A DNA stretch of 62,843 nucleotides from an uncultured Oscillospiraceae bacterium. Lineage in GTDB: Bacteria > Bacillota > Clostridia > Oscillospirales > Ruminococcaceae. Below, piece after piece: positions 17,378 through 25,861 of this stretch (its first letter is position 1; the number at the start of each line of letters is the position of its first letter). Under the pieces are notes generated by a model. That model ran no database searches. It was given only the letters and a program-made list of their open reading frames with translations, and had not been told where the DNA came from. Both the position numbers and the translations under genes were made by a program. Where the stretch lies: the NCBI GenBank assembly GCA_902490585.1, contig CABUEI010000009.1, positions 1-62,843 of the forward strand, in the 5' to 3' direction.

Positions 17378-17411
17378 TGCAAAAAGCCGTCCGTTTGAGA
17401 CAGCTTTTGCG
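17378..17411 (-). terminator. Terminator of cysK
   Basis: On the minus strand GCAAAAGC.GTC / GAC.GCTTTTTGC forms a stem with one mismatch and a 7-nt loop, ending in TTTTTGC, about 45 nt after the stop codon. Confidence 0.65.
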
Positions 17412-17454
17412 ATGGCTATATAAAATGGGATGTAGAAATTCTTAATAAGACCGA

Positions 17455-18384
17455 TTATTCGGCGAACATAGGAGTTGAGAGGTAACGGTCGCCTGTATCG
17501 GGGAGGAGAACTACAATGTTCTTGCCCTTGTTTTCGGGACGCTTAGCAAGCTGTGAAGCCGCAAATACTGCCGCACCTGAAGAGATACCTACAAGTAAGC
17601 CCTCTTTTCTTGCAAGAGTTCTGCCTGTTGCGAATGCGTCTTCATTCTCAACTGCGATTACTTCATCATAAACCTTTGTATCGAGTGTTTCGGGAACGAA
17701 ACCTGCACCGATACCCTGAATCTTATGAGGTCCTGCAACACCCTTTGACAGTACGGGTGAGCCTGCAGGTTCAACTGCAACAACCTTTACATTGGGGTTC
17801 TTGCTCTTGAGATACTTACCGACACCGGAAACAGTACCGCCTGTGCCTACACCTGCTACGAAGATGTCAACCTTGCCGTCTGTATCTTCCCAGATCTCAG
17901 GACCTGTTGTATTGAAGTGAGCTGTGGGGTTAGCGTTATTTGTGAACTGGCTGGGGATAAATCCGCCCTCGATCTGCTGTGCGAGCTCTTCTGCCTTTGC
18001 AATAGCGCCCTTCATACCCTTTGCACCGTCTGTCAGAACAAGTTCTGCACCGTAAGCCTTGAGCAGATTACGGCGCTCAACGCTCATGGTTTCGGGCATT
18101 GTGAGGATTATTCTGTAACCCTTTGATGCGGCTACTGCGGCAAGACCGATACCTGTGTTACCGCTGGTGGGTTCGATGATGACTGCGCCGGGTTTGAGAG
18201 CGCCCTTAGCTTCTGCATCGTCAATCATTGCCTTTGCGATTCTGTCCTTTACGCTTCCTGCGGGGTTGAAATACTCCAGCTTAGCGTAGATATTGGCAGG
18301 GAGCTCATTCAGAGCTATGTAGTTGTTGAGCTTTAATATGGGTGTGCCGCCTATAAGGTCTGTAATCTTTTCAAATGTTCTCAT
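17455..18384 (-). CDS. cysK: Cysteine synthase A (O-acetylserine sulfhydrylase)
   Basis: A PLP enzyme that makes L-cysteine from O-acetylserine and sulfide. The 309-residue product is full length. Lys46 in NPAGSVKDR is the PLP lysine, PTSGNTGIGLA binds substrate, GVGTGGTVSGVGKYLK holds the phosphate, and GISSGAAVFAA completes the fold-type II signature. The RBS is AAAAGGAGA. It is monocistronic between its terminator and a near-consensus promoter 235 bp upstream, with a leader containing candidate regulatory elements. Confidence 0.95.
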   Translation of the reverse strand: MRTFEKITDLIGGTPILKLNNYIALNELPANIYAKLEYFNPAGSVKDRIAKAMIDDAEAKGALKPGAVIIEPTSGNTGIGLAAVAASKGYRIILTMPETMSVERRNLLKAYGAELVLTDGAKGMKGAIAKAEELAQQIEGGFIPSQFTNNANPTAHFNTTGPEIWEDTDGKVDIFVAGVGTGGTVSGVGKYLKSKNPNVKVVAVEPAGSPVLSKGVAGPHKIQGIGAGFVPETLDTKVYDEVIAVENEDAFATGRTLARKEGLLVGISSGAAVFAASQLAKRPENKGKNIVVLLPDTGDRYLSTPMFAE

Positions 18385-18517
18385 TGTAATTTTCTCCTTT
18401 TCGTTTAAAAAATCAGTTATACTTAAAGTTTATCGGGTTTAAATGTTTTCTCTTGGTATAAATCTCATTCAATCTGAATGATGATTTAAAATTTTCTGTC
18501 AACCGGTGTAATCTGTT

Positions 18518-18550
18518 TCAACATCGGAATCCGCTTGAATACTTTTTCAT
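18518..18550 (-). CDS. Candidate leader peptide upstream of cysK
   Basis: A ten-codon frame on the minus strand encodes MKKYSSGFRC and stops immediately after its single Cys codon. AGAGGT lies 6 nt before the ATG. It falls in the leader between the cysK promoter and the gene. A short frame ending in Cys ahead of a cysteine-synthesis gene could sense charged tRNA-Cys. There is only one Cys codon and no classical terminator/antiterminator pair, so this is a suggestion only. Confidence 0.3.
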   Translation of the reverse strand: MKKYSSGFRC

Positions 18551-18591
18551 ATCCGTACCTCTGTTCTGATTTTCGGAGTTTGTAATCTCTA

Positions 18592-18645
18592 AAAGCCTAT
18601 CGACTTTGTAGGCTTTATTATATCACCGGTTTGGTGATTTGTCAA
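18592..18645 (-). promoter_or_regulatory. cysK promoter with palindromic operator candidates
   Basis: On the minus strand TTGACA (18645-18640) and TATAAT (18622-18617) are perfect hexamers exactly 17 nt apart. The spacer is filled by a 17-bp palindrome (18622-18638: ATCACC, 5 nt, GGTGAT), well placed for a repressor. A second inverted repeat (AAAGCCTA, 9 nt, TAGGCTTT; 18592-18616) covers the expected start site. An Rrf2-type cysteine regulator is one possibility; no such gene is in the window. Confidence 0.75.
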
Positions 18646-18799
18646 TGGGGTTTTGAAAATTTTTTGGGATAAAATAAAATTTGAAATAAAATGAATGGAT
18701 TTGAGCTTTTTTGCGGAAGGCGGTGTCAGGGCTTGACGGCTGATTTTTCGTCAAAGCAGACCTGAATACTGTACTTGTACAAAAATAGCATAATAAGGC

Positions 18800-18828
18800 T
18801 TGATTTTTTGTTTAAACTATGGTACAAT
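18800..18828 (+). promoter_or_regulatory. Promoter of the SRP RNA gene
   Basis: TTGATT (18800-18805) and TACAAT (18823-18828) are 17 nt apart, placing the start near 18835, at the 5' end of the SRP RNA. Confidence 0.7.
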
Positions 18829-18837
18829 AGTACAGTA

Positions 18838-18980
18838 TCAGAAATAGAACCCGTGATTATGGGTGTAAGCCCTGTGCAAGGGAGTCCTGTGAACCATGTC
18901 AGGCGGGGAACCGAGCAGCATTAAGCAGTCATGACCTGTGCCGCAGCAAGTTTACACTCATAATCATTGGTTCTATTTTT
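18838..18980 (+). ncRNA. ffs: Signal recognition particle RNA, small bacterial type
   Basis: The apical region has the conserved Ffh-binding sequence: AACCATGTCAGG, then GGGGAACC tetraloop side, GAGCAGCA, and CAGTCATGACCTGTGCC on the 3' side. The ends pair over a long distance: AATAGAACC.GATTATG.GTGTAA with TTTACAC.CATAATC.GGTTCTATT, closing in a T-run that can terminate transcription. About 140 nt with no visible Alu domain makes it the small form. Its place just before dnaX is common in Firmicutes. Confidence 0.9.
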
Positions 18981-19023
18981 GTGTACCGTTCATTTTCGGG
19001 ATTTTGTCATGGGAGGTCAGTTT

Positions 19024-21270
19024 ATGCATCTTGCACTTTATCGTAAGTATCGTTCTGCCACCTTTGACGAAGTTATTTCGCAGGAACATATAACCACCAC
19101 GCTGAAAAATCAGATAAAATCCGGCACTCCGGCACACGCTTATCTGTTCACGGGCTCGAGAGGCACAGGTAAAACCACCTGTGCAAAGCTTATGGCAAAA
19201 GCCGTAAACTGCTTATCTCCCGTTGACGGCAACCCCTGCGGCGAATGTGAAAGCTGTAAGGCTATAGCCGACGGCTGTCCCGATATTATAGAGATGGACG
19301 CCGCATCGAATAACGGTGTAGACGATGTAAGAGCACTGCGTGACGAGGTAATGTATGCCCCGACAATGTGCAGATACAAGGTATATATAATAGACGAGGT
19401 GCACATGCTTTCGCCCTCGGCTTTCAACGCACTTCTGAAAACTATAGAAGAACCGCCGCCGCACGTTATCTTCATACTTGCGACTACGGAAATACACAAG
19501 GTTCCCGCTACTATAGCTTCAAGATGTCAGCAGTTCCGCTTTTCAAGAATTGACGTTGAAGAAAGCACAAAGCGACTTCGCGAAATCGCTCAGAAAGAAA
19601 ACGTAAAAATTACCGAAGATGCCGCAAGACTTATTTCAAGATTGTCGGACGGCGGTATGCGAGATGCGGTTTCTCTTCTCGACCAGTGCATAAGCGTAAG
19701 CGGTGACATTGACGAGGAAACCGTAAGAACTACGGCAGGAATTGCAGGAACAGAACATCTGTTCACGCTGGCACAGTGCATACACGAGCAGAATGCACCC
19801 GAGGCACTGAGAATCCTTGACGAACTTCATAATCAGTCAAAGGACCTTATGTTACTTCTTGACGAACTGTTATCGCATTTCAGAAACCTCTGTATGCTGT
19901 CGGCAACAAATATGGATTTCTCGCTGATACCTGCCGGAAGCGGAACAAGAAACGACCTTGCAAGGCAGACAAAGGAGTTTACACTCGGAGAGATAATGCG
20001 CTGTATGGATATCTTGCAGGACTGCATTGCAAGAACTCCGAAAACGGCAAAACGCAAGACGGTTGCAGAAATGTGCCTTATAAGACTGTGTACGCCAAGA
20101 CTTGACAGCGATACTTCGGCACTGTCTTTAAGACTTGAAAAGCTGGAAAACAGACTTGACAAGCTGTGCGACGGCGAGATAAAAATTCAGCCGAGAAGTG
20201 CCGTAACCATAAACGAAACAACACAATCCGTAAAACCTGTGAGCAAGCCTACCGTGACGGCAAGCGACAAACCGCAGGATATCATTGCGGATACATTAAA
20301 TAAGATAGAAAACAAGATAAGTGCTGTGGCAGACAAGCAGGAAGAGGCGACAGCCCCCGTTGCTCCTGTACAGCAGACACCCGTAAATCAGAATGTTCCG
20401 GATAATAAACCGGACTGGCTGTTTGAGGGTACGGGCGGTGATGCTACTCCCGACAGTAATGTAGGAAGTGACGATAATCCGCCGTTTGAGCTTGATGAAC
20501 CGCCGATAAATGTTGCTCCTGCCGAACAGGCACAGCGTACCGAACAGGTTCAGCAGACAAGCGGTAACGACAGCAAGCCCGACTGGCTGTTTGAAGGTAC
20601 GGGCGGTGATGCTACTCCCGACAGTAATGTAGGAAGTGACGATAATCCGCCGTTTGAGCTTGATGAACCGCCGATAAATGTTGCTCCTGCCGAACAGGCA
20701 CAGCGTACCGAACAGGTTCAGCAGACAAGCGGTAACGACAGCAAGCCCGACTGGTTGTTTGAGGGTACAGGCGGTGATGCTACTCCCGACAGCAATGTAG
20801 GAAGTAATGATAATCCGCCGTTTGACCTTGACGAGCCGCCGATGAATGTTGCTCCTGCCGAGCAGGAAGAGCCGACAAGGGGCATCCCTCCCAAGCCGGC
20901 ACACAAACCTGTTGCGGAAGTTCCTAAAACGCAAAATACGGGCAATTCCGACCCACAGGTTGCCGAGATACTTGACAAACTTCCGGTTATTCTCCAGGCG
21001 ATACTCGGACAGGTAAGCGTGACACTCGGCGAAAACACTGTGAATATCAGCGGTTATCAGAAATTCCAGTATGATTTCCTGACAACAGGAGATTCAAAGG
21101 AACGGCTTGAGAAAGCGGCTGAAGAGGTAACGGGCAGAAGGCTTGTAATGACCTTTGACAACAGCGGCGATACAACCGAAAGCAAAGATAAAAGCGACCC
21201 TGTTTCCGACTTCTTGTCGAAAGCGGAAAAAATGGGCGTGAAAATAAAATACAAAAAAGCGAAAAATTAA
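19024..21270 (+). CDS. dnaX: DNA polymerase III subunit gamma/tau
   Basis: The clamp-loader ATPase of the replisome. The start at 19024 is chosen over upstream in-frame codons because GGGAGG lies about 7 nt before it and MHLALYRKYR is the family N-terminus. Visible: Walker A GSRGTGKT (44-51), zinc cysteines 72, 75, 78 and 85, DEVHMLS (124-130) and the sensor TTEIHKVP. The 748-residue protein has a Gln/Pro/Asp-rich linker containing about 2.75 copies of a 56-residue repeat (WLFEGTGGDATPDSN...). A short C-terminal tau-like domain follows. It is first in the dnaX-ybaB-recR-sseB order. Confidence 0.95.
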   Translation: MHLALYRKYRSATFDEVISQEHITTTLKNQIKSGTPAHAYLFTGSRGTGKTTCAKLMAKAVNCLSPVDGNPCGECESCKAIADGCPDIIEMDAASNNGVDDVRALRDEVMYAPTMCRYKVYIIDEVHMLSPSAFNALLKTIEEPPPHVIFILATTEIHKVPATIASRCQQFRFSRIDVEESTKRLREIAQKENVKITEDAARLISRLSDGGMRDAVSLLDQCISVSGDIDEETVRTTAGIAGTEHLFTLAQCIHEQNAPEALRILDELHNQSKDLMLLLDELLSHFRNLCMLSATNMDFSLIPAGSGTRNDLARQTKEFTLGEIMRCMDILQDCIARTPKTAKRKTVAEMCLIRLCTPRLDSDTSALSLRLEKLENRLDKLCDGEIKIQPRSAVTINETTQSVKPVSKPTVTASDKPQDIIADTLNKIENKISAVADKQEEATAPVAPVQQTPVNQNVPDNKPDWLFEGTGGDATPDSNVGSDDNPPFELDEPPINVAPAEQAQRTEQVQQTSGNDSKPDWLFEGTGGDATPDSNVGSDDNPPFELDEPPINVAPAEQAQRTEQVQQTSGNDSKPDWLFEGTGGDATPDSNVGSNDNPPFDLDEPPMNVAPAEQEEPTRGIPPKPAHKPVAEVPKTQNTGNSDPQVAEILDKLPVILQAILGQVSVTLGENTVNISGYQKFQYDFLTTGDSKERLEKAAEEVTGRRLVMTFDNSGDTTESKDKSDPVSDFLSKAEKMGVKIKYKKAKN
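20407..20868 (+). repeat. 168-bp tandem repeat within dnaX
   Basis: Copies begin at 20407, 20575 and 20743, the third being partial. Copies 1 and 2 differ at only a few bases. The period is a multiple of three, so frame is kept and the linker can grow or shrink. Confidence 0.9.
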
Positions 21271-21306
21271 GTCGGCTGACTTAAAGATACGAAAGGAAAA
21301 ATCACA

Positions 21307-21657
21307 ATGAAAGCAAGATTACCCAAGGAATATCAGAACAGAGGCGCAAGCAACATGAACAGCATGATAAAGCAGGCTCAGAAGATGCAGGAAGACATCG
21401 AGCGTGTACAGGCTGAACTTGAAGCAAGAGATTTCACAGCTTCTGCCGCAGGCGGTATGATCGAAGTTACAATGAGCGGTGCAAAGGTACTCAAGGAAGT
21501 AAAGCTCAACCCCGAGGTTGTTGACAAGGACGCTATTGAGGATCTTCAGGACGTTATCATTGCAGGCGTAAACGCTGTTATCACACAGATCGAAGAAGTA
21601 AGCGCCGCAGAGATGGAAAAGGTAACAGGCGGAGTTAACATTCCGGGACTTGTTTAA
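21307..21657 (+). CDS. YbaB/EbfC family nucleoid-associated protein
   Basis: A 116-residue DNA-binding dimer of the YbaB family, almost always found between dnaX and recR, as here. The core NSMIKQAQKMQEDIERVQAEL, ASAAGGMIEVTMSG and EVKLNPEVV are family marks. The stop overlaps the recR start by 1 bp (TAATG). Confidence 0.93.
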   Translation: MKARLPKEYQNRGASNMNSMIKQAQKMQEDIERVQAELEARDFTASAAGGMIEVTMSGAKVLKEVKLNPEVVDKDAIEDLQDVIIAGVNAVITQIEEVSAAEMEKVTGGVNIPGLV

Positions 21658-22253
21658 TGGCTGAATATAATTCTCAGCCGCTTATAATGGCGGCGCAGGA
21701 ATTTGCAAAGCTCCCCGGTATAGGACTTAAAACGGCACAGCGGCTTGCATACTATATACTCAATGCGCCCGAGGAAGAGGTAGAGCAGTTTTCAAACGGA
21801 ATCCTCTCGGCAAGACGCAGTATGAAGATATGTAAGACGTGTCAGAATATATGCAGTTCGGACAAGTGCGATATATGCTCTGACAACCGCAGGAACCACA
21901 GGGTTATATGCGTTGTCGAAAGCCCGAAGGACGTTTCGGCGATTGAGCGCAGCGGCGGATTTGACGGAGTGTACCATGTTCTGCACGGTCTGCTGTCACC
22001 GATGAACAGCATAGGTCCCGAACAGCTGAAGATACGGGAACTTATGGCAAGGCTCTCGGACGCAGACGAGGTTATAATGGCAACCAGTCCGACAATCGAG
22101 GGAGAGGCTACGGCAACGTACCTTTCGAGAATGATAAAACAGCTCGGCGTAAAGGTAACCCGGCTTGCATACGGACTGCCGGCAGGTGCATCGCTCGAAT
22201 ATGCGGACGATGTGACACTTCAGAGAGCACTTGAAAACCGTAACGAAATATAA
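21657..22253 (+). CDS. recR: Recombination protein RecR
   Basis: Acts with RecO/RecF in gap repair by loading RecA. The 198-residue product has an N-terminal helix-hairpin-helix (LPGIGLKTAQRLA, 19-31), a zinc finger with Cys59, 62, 71 and 74, and a Toprim domain (VVESPKDVSAIER...VLHGLLSPMNSIGP). Translation is coupled to ybaB. Confidence 0.95.
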   Translation: MAEYNSQPLIMAAQEFAKLPGIGLKTAQRLAYYILNAPEEEVEQFSNGILSARRSMKICKTCQNICSSDKCDICSDNRRNHRVICVVESPKDVSAIERSGGFDGVYHVLHGLLSPMNSIGPEQLKIRELMARLSDADEVIMATSPTIEGEATATYLSRMIKQLGVKVTRLAYGLPAGASLEYADDVTLQRALENRNEI

Positions 22254-22278
22254 TTTCTTCGGGAAAGGAATATGATAA

Positions 22279-23079
22279 ATGACACAGGAACAGCTTAACG
22301 CAATACAGGAACAGACAAAGAAAATAACCAACCCGAAACTGCTTGAAGTAATCAGAAAGCTGAAAAAATGCGCTGATGAGAACACAAATGCAACTCCTCA
22401 GGATCAGACGGATTATATCGAAAATCTGATGACGGCAAAGCTCCTTGCGCCCGTAACCATCACAGATATGACAGGCGAAAAGGAAAATCAGATAAAGGTA
22501 CAGTTCTCGAGCCTTGCAAATCCCAAGAACGAAAGATATTTCATGGTATTCACAGACCTTGAAACCATGCAGAAAAATCTTAAAGATGTGGATAAAGTTT
22601 TCCTGCTTGCAGTTACATATAAGGACCTTGCATCAATGCTTGCACAGCCGAACTGTGCTATGAAAGGCTTTGTAATCAATCCTTTCACGGAAAATGTTAT
22701 CTGCGGTCCCGACCAGTCGCTTGCTATTGCAAAGTATGTAAACCAGAAGAAATTCAACGAAGGTGAACTTACTGTCATTAATGACGTAAAGGGTGTGCCC
22801 GATGAGGTTACAAAGCCCATTTCAAGCTATTTTGACAACCGCAAGGACGTTAAAAAGGCTTATATCATGAATATGCGCAAGGTAGATCAGCTCAATCGTC
22901 TTATAATCGTTGATTTCGAGGGCGGAGATGATAACTTCAACGACTTTGCCAAGGACTTCACGGACAAGGTGCTGAAAGATATAAACGATGAGAAAGCACC
23001 GTTCCTTATAATGAACTTTAATCAGCCTGCTGCAAGACAGGCTACAAAGGAAAAAGTTCCGTTCTATGTAAAGATTTAA
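22279..23079 (+). CDS. SseB-family protein
   Basis: 266 residues. The middle (LLAPVTI....RYFMVFTDLETMQKN, GFVINPFTENVICG) matches the SseB N-terminal domain and the last ~85 residues match the SseB C-terminal domain, named after enhanced serine sensitivity in E. coli. The biochemical role is not established. An N-terminal helix (about 1-40) precedes the domain. It is last in the dnaX operon, 25 bp after recR, and is followed by a terminator. Confidence 0.75.
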   Translation: MTQEQLNAIQEQTKKITNPKLLEVIRKLKKCADENTNATPQDQTDYIENLMTAKLLAPVTITDMTGEKENQIKVQFSSLANPKNERYFMVFTDLETMQKNLKDVDKVFLLAVTYKDLASMLAQPNCAMKGFVINPFTENVICGPDQSLAIAKYVNQKKFNEGELTVINDVKGVPDEVTKPISSYFDNRKDVKKAYIMNMRKVDQLNRLIIVDFEGGDDNFNDFAKDFTDKVLKDINDEKAPFLIMNFNQPAARQATKEKVPFYVKI

Positions 23080-23112
23080 GGCATTAAAGGTTACACAGAA
23101 AATTGAACACAA

Positions 23113-23141
23113 ACAAAAGAGGCTTTTGCCTCTTTTTTGTT
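23113..23141 (+). terminator. Terminator of the dnaX-sseB operon
   Basis: The stem AAAAGAGGC / GCCTCTTTT with a 4-nt loop ends in TTTTTTG. Confidence 0.9.
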
Positions 23142-23178
23142 TATTATGCGGAAATTTTCTTTAATTTTTTGCATTTAC

Positions 23179-23207
23179 TTGACGAAAATGCGGTTATGAT
23201 ATATCAT
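23179..23207 (+). promoter_or_regulatory. Promoter of rpe
   Basis: TTGACG (23179-23184) and TATCAT (23202-23207), 17 nt apart, lie about 40 nt before the start codon. Confidence 0.6.
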
Positions 23208-23248
23208 TATACTGTACAAATAGGTCTACGGACAGGACAGGAGAAAAA

Positions 23249-23896
23249 ATGAAAAATATAATCTCTGCATCAATGCTTGCGAGCGATCTTGCAAATATAG
23301 AAAAAGAAATTCACCGCACAGAAAACGCACAGGTCGAATGGCTCCATATCGACGTTATGGACGGCGTTTTCGTTGACAATATAACCTACGGAAACAATGT
23401 GGTTACGGCTATGCGTAAGGTGAGCGATATATACTTTGATACGCATCTGATGGTGACAGATCCCACTAAGCTTATACCTCTGTTTGCAAAGGCAGGCAGT
23501 AATATGCTCACGATCCACCTCGAGAGCGAGGGCGATACAAAGGAAAATCTTATCGCAATAAGAGAAAACGGTATGCAGTCGGGACTTGCGATAAAGCCCG
23601 GTACAGACTGGAAAGAAGTTATACCTTATCTGCCCTTATGCGACATGGTGCTTGTAATGACGGTTGAACCCGGTTACGGCGGACAGGGATTTATCCCCGA
23701 ATGTGCCGACAAGGTAGCTCAGCTTCGTCAATACTGCAATGAAAACGGATTTAATGAAATGAATATACAGGTTGACGGCGGTATCAATGCAAAGACTGCC
23801 GACACCGTTAAAAATGCAGGTGCAAACGTACTTGTCGCAGGAACATATCTTTTCAAGGCAGAGGATATGAAAGCGGCGGCAGAAGCTATACGCTAA
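23249..23896 (+). CDS. rpe: Ribulose-phosphate 3-epimerase
   Basis: Interconverts ribulose 5-phosphate and xylulose 5-phosphate in the pentose phosphate pathway. A 215-residue TIM barrel with ISASMLASDLANI, LHIDVMDGVFVDN (metal ligands His33, Asp35), THLMV (His66), TVEPGYGGQGF and QVDGGIN. The allulose-phosphate epimerase subfamily is a close alternative. Its 3' end overlaps the converging mecA-like gene by 4 bp. Confidence 0.88.
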   Translation: MKNIISASMLASDLANIEKEIHRTENAQVEWLHIDVMDGVFVDNITYGNNVVTAMRKVSDIYFDTHLMVTDPTKLIPLFAKAGSNMLTIHLESEGDTKENLIAIRENGMQSGLAIKPGTDWKEVIPYLPLCDMVLVMTVEPGYGGQGFIPECADKVAQLRQYCNENGFNEMNIQVDGGINAKTADTVKNAGANVLVAGTYLFKAEDMKAAAEAIR

Positions 23897-24465
23897 AAGC
23901 AACCCGGCAGGTTTTCGGTCGCATTGTCGGTGAGGAGGGTATAGTATTCCTCGGTATCGCCTATAAGGGTGAAATCGGTATAAAAGGGAAGTCTGTACTC
24001 GGACACTATATGACGTATACGGCTGACGGCGGCACCGGCAGAAGATTTTGTCTGCGGTAAGTATATTACCAGACGGTAATTGTCGCCCGTGAAATCTTTA
24101 TACAGCGACACACGCTTAGCAACGGATCTAAGTGCCTTGCTGAGCTTTGCAAGGGCAGAGAGACTGCCGTCACAGATAACGGCGGACAGGGGTTGTTTTG
24201 CCGATTGCCCTGACAGTGCGCCTTTAAGGCAGGATATATATAAGGTGCAACCGCCGTTGCTTTTCGGGAAAGCCTCGACAAGCAGACGTTCTCCGCAAAG
24301 CCCGAGGTCGTGGTCTTCGCTGAGGCATGATATGAGCCTTGACAGAGCAAGCTCGGCGGCACGGGAATGACCCGATATATCCTCGCTTTTAACGTGATAA
24401 CCGTCCATGTCGGACGGGTCAAGCGTTATTTTTACCGTGTTTCCCGCAAGGTCATCAATCTGCAT
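23893..24465 (-). CDS. MecA-like adaptor protein
   Basis: 190 residues. The N-terminus (MQIDDLAGNTVKITLDPSDMDGYHV) and the C-terminal half (NYRLVIYLP...EYRLPFYT) follow the MecA pattern. In Bacillus MecA links substrates such as ComK to the ClpC protease. The central linker is short and the whole is below the usual ~220 residues. GGAGGTG precedes the start. It is divergent from the rnfD-like gene with a 67-bp gap and converges on rpe. ClpC itself is not in the window, so the partner is inferred. Confidence 0.65.
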   Translation of the reverse strand: MQIDDLAGNTVKITLDPSDMDGYHVKSEDISGHSRAAELALSRLISCLSEDHDLGLCGERLLVEAFPKSNGGCTLYISCLKGALSGQSAKQPLSAVICDGSLSALAKLSKALRSVAKRVSLYKDFTGDNYRLVIYLPQTKSSAGAAVSRIRHIVSEYRLPFYTDFTLIGDTEEYYTLLTDNATENLPGCF

Positions 24466-24532
24466 GGGACACCTCCTATAAATAAAGGATTTTTACTTTT
24501 TATTATATAGTCTGAAAGGACAAAACAGTTTA

Positions 24533-25861
24533 ATGAGTACACCCACAAATGAAGCTCTTCTGAAGAAGATAGATGAAGCTCCTTTGCTGATGTCAAAGGA
24601 AGCGGCTAAGAAAAAACTGCGTAAACCACGCAGTATATACGGCGACCAGATACTCTTCATGCTTGCTATTACCGTAATCGCTACCTGCTTTTACGGCGCG
24701 AGGGTAGTTGTTGTCTGTGCTATATCGGTGCTGGCGTGCATACTTACCGATATGGTGGGCTGTTTTCTGTCAAAGAAAGAATACGGCGTAAAGGACTTAT
24801 CAACAATTGCCTACGGTATGGCTCTGGCACTTATGCTCCCTGCGAGCGTGGAATATTATATAGTAATAATCGGCACTGTGCTTGCGATTACCGTAAAGCA
24901 TATATTCGGCGGTAAGGATAACTATATATTCAATCCTGCGGCGGTTGCGATTGCGTTTCTTATAATCTGCTATCCGACACAGGTGCTGATGTATCCGCAA
25001 CTGAATGCTCACCCGGAAATATTCGGGGACACGGGAGTGCTTGTAAACGGCATAGAGAGCAGTTTTATAAAGAACGGTGCCATGCCGTCACTCACACCGC
25101 TTGAAATACTCATGGGTAGGTTTGTCGGACCTATGGGAACTACGCATATACTTGTGCTGATAGTAAGCGGTATCTGCCTTATATGCAGAAGAAGCGTTTC
25201 GCTGTCGGCAACGGTCGGCGGTATTGCCGTAATGGGCGTGCTGTCGTATCTTACGAGCAGTGTTCAGCCTGCCATGGATGCGGTTGTTTTCCAGTTTATA
25301 AGCGGATTTGTACTGTTCGGATTTATCTTCCTTGCAAGCGACCCGCAGACGCTGCCTCTTACAAACGGCGGACGTGTGCTGTACGGTATTGCGCTGGGTG
25401 TAATCACGGTTATATTCAGAAATTCCGCAAATATCGAGGGCATATTCGTTTTCTCTCTGCTGATAGTAAATGCTCTGTCACTGTATCTTGACAAGCTGGC
25501 GTTTGTGATAGGCACACAGACAAAGCAACTTATAAGATATTTAAGACACAACTTAGGTTCATTTGAGCGTATGACAAAGGACGCAAAACAGGGAAAGACG
25601 CCTGCACTGTCCGATACTCAGGAAATCATGATCGAACCCGTTAATTATAATATGCCCCCTATCGACAACAAGGTTACAAAGGTAAAACGTCATAAAAAGT
25701 CGGTAATTGAAAATCTCTCCGATAAAATATCGGATACGGTAAAGAAGAAGAAATCTTCGGTGCAGACCGCAAGCGAAAATAATGCGGTAAACGAAACGGA
25801 AAAGGGGGCACAGCATGGCTCAGGCAAAACAGATGAAGCCGGAAAAGACACGGAAAAGTGA
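24533..25861 (+). CDS. RnfD/NqrB-like membrane protein with lysine-rich tail
   Basis: 442 residues. Residues ~38-330 carry about nine to ten hydrophobic helices with RnfD/NqrB marks: DLSTIAYGMALALMLP, NYIFNPAAVAIAF, and ASDPQTLPLT with GRVLYGIALG. In Rnf/Nqr complexes this subunit holds flavins and takes part in ion pumping. The covalent FMN-Thr motif, usually SGAT or a close variant, reads PSLTPL here with Thr188; the preceding Asp is missing, so flavinylation is doubtful. A cytosolic tail (about 335-442) rich in Lys and Glu is not typical of RnfD. It overlaps the next gene by 47 bp. Confidence 0.8.
   Translation: MSTPTNEALLKKIDEAPLLMSKEAAKKKLRKPRSIYGDQILFMLAITVIATCFYGARVVVVCAISVLACILTDMVGCFLSKKEYGVKDLSTIAYGMALALMLPASVEYYIVIIGTVLAITVKHIFGGKDNYIFNPAAVAIAFLIICYPTQVLMYPQLNAHPEIFGDTGVLVNGIESSFIKNGAMPSLTPLEILMGRFVGPMGTTHILVLIVSGICLICRRSVSLSATVGGIAVMGVLSYLTSSVQPAMDAVVFQFISGFVLFGFIFLASDPQTLPLTNGGRVLYGIALGVITVIFRNSANIEGIFVFSLLIVNALSLYLDKLAFVIGTQTKQLIRYLRHNLGSFERMTKDAKQGKTPALSDTQEIMIEPVNYNMPPIDNKVTKVKRHKKSVIENLSDKISDTVKKKKSSVQTASENNAVNETEKGAQHGSGKTDEAGKDTEK

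Noticed and set aside
18592..18616. Inverted repeat at the cysK start considered as a terminator/attenuator
   Set aside because: The expected transcription start lies inside the repeat, so the full hairpin would not be present in the RNA; it is better kept as a DNA operator candidate.
20296..20934. 212-residue antisense frame opposite the dnaX linker
   Set aside because: It is the mirror of the in-frame tandem repeat, with repetitive product and no RBS; dnaX is clearly the coding strand.
19024..21270. Programmed frameshift in dnaX as in E. coli
   Set aside because: No clear A-rich slippery site with a following hairpin was noticed at the expected place; the long form alone is annotated.
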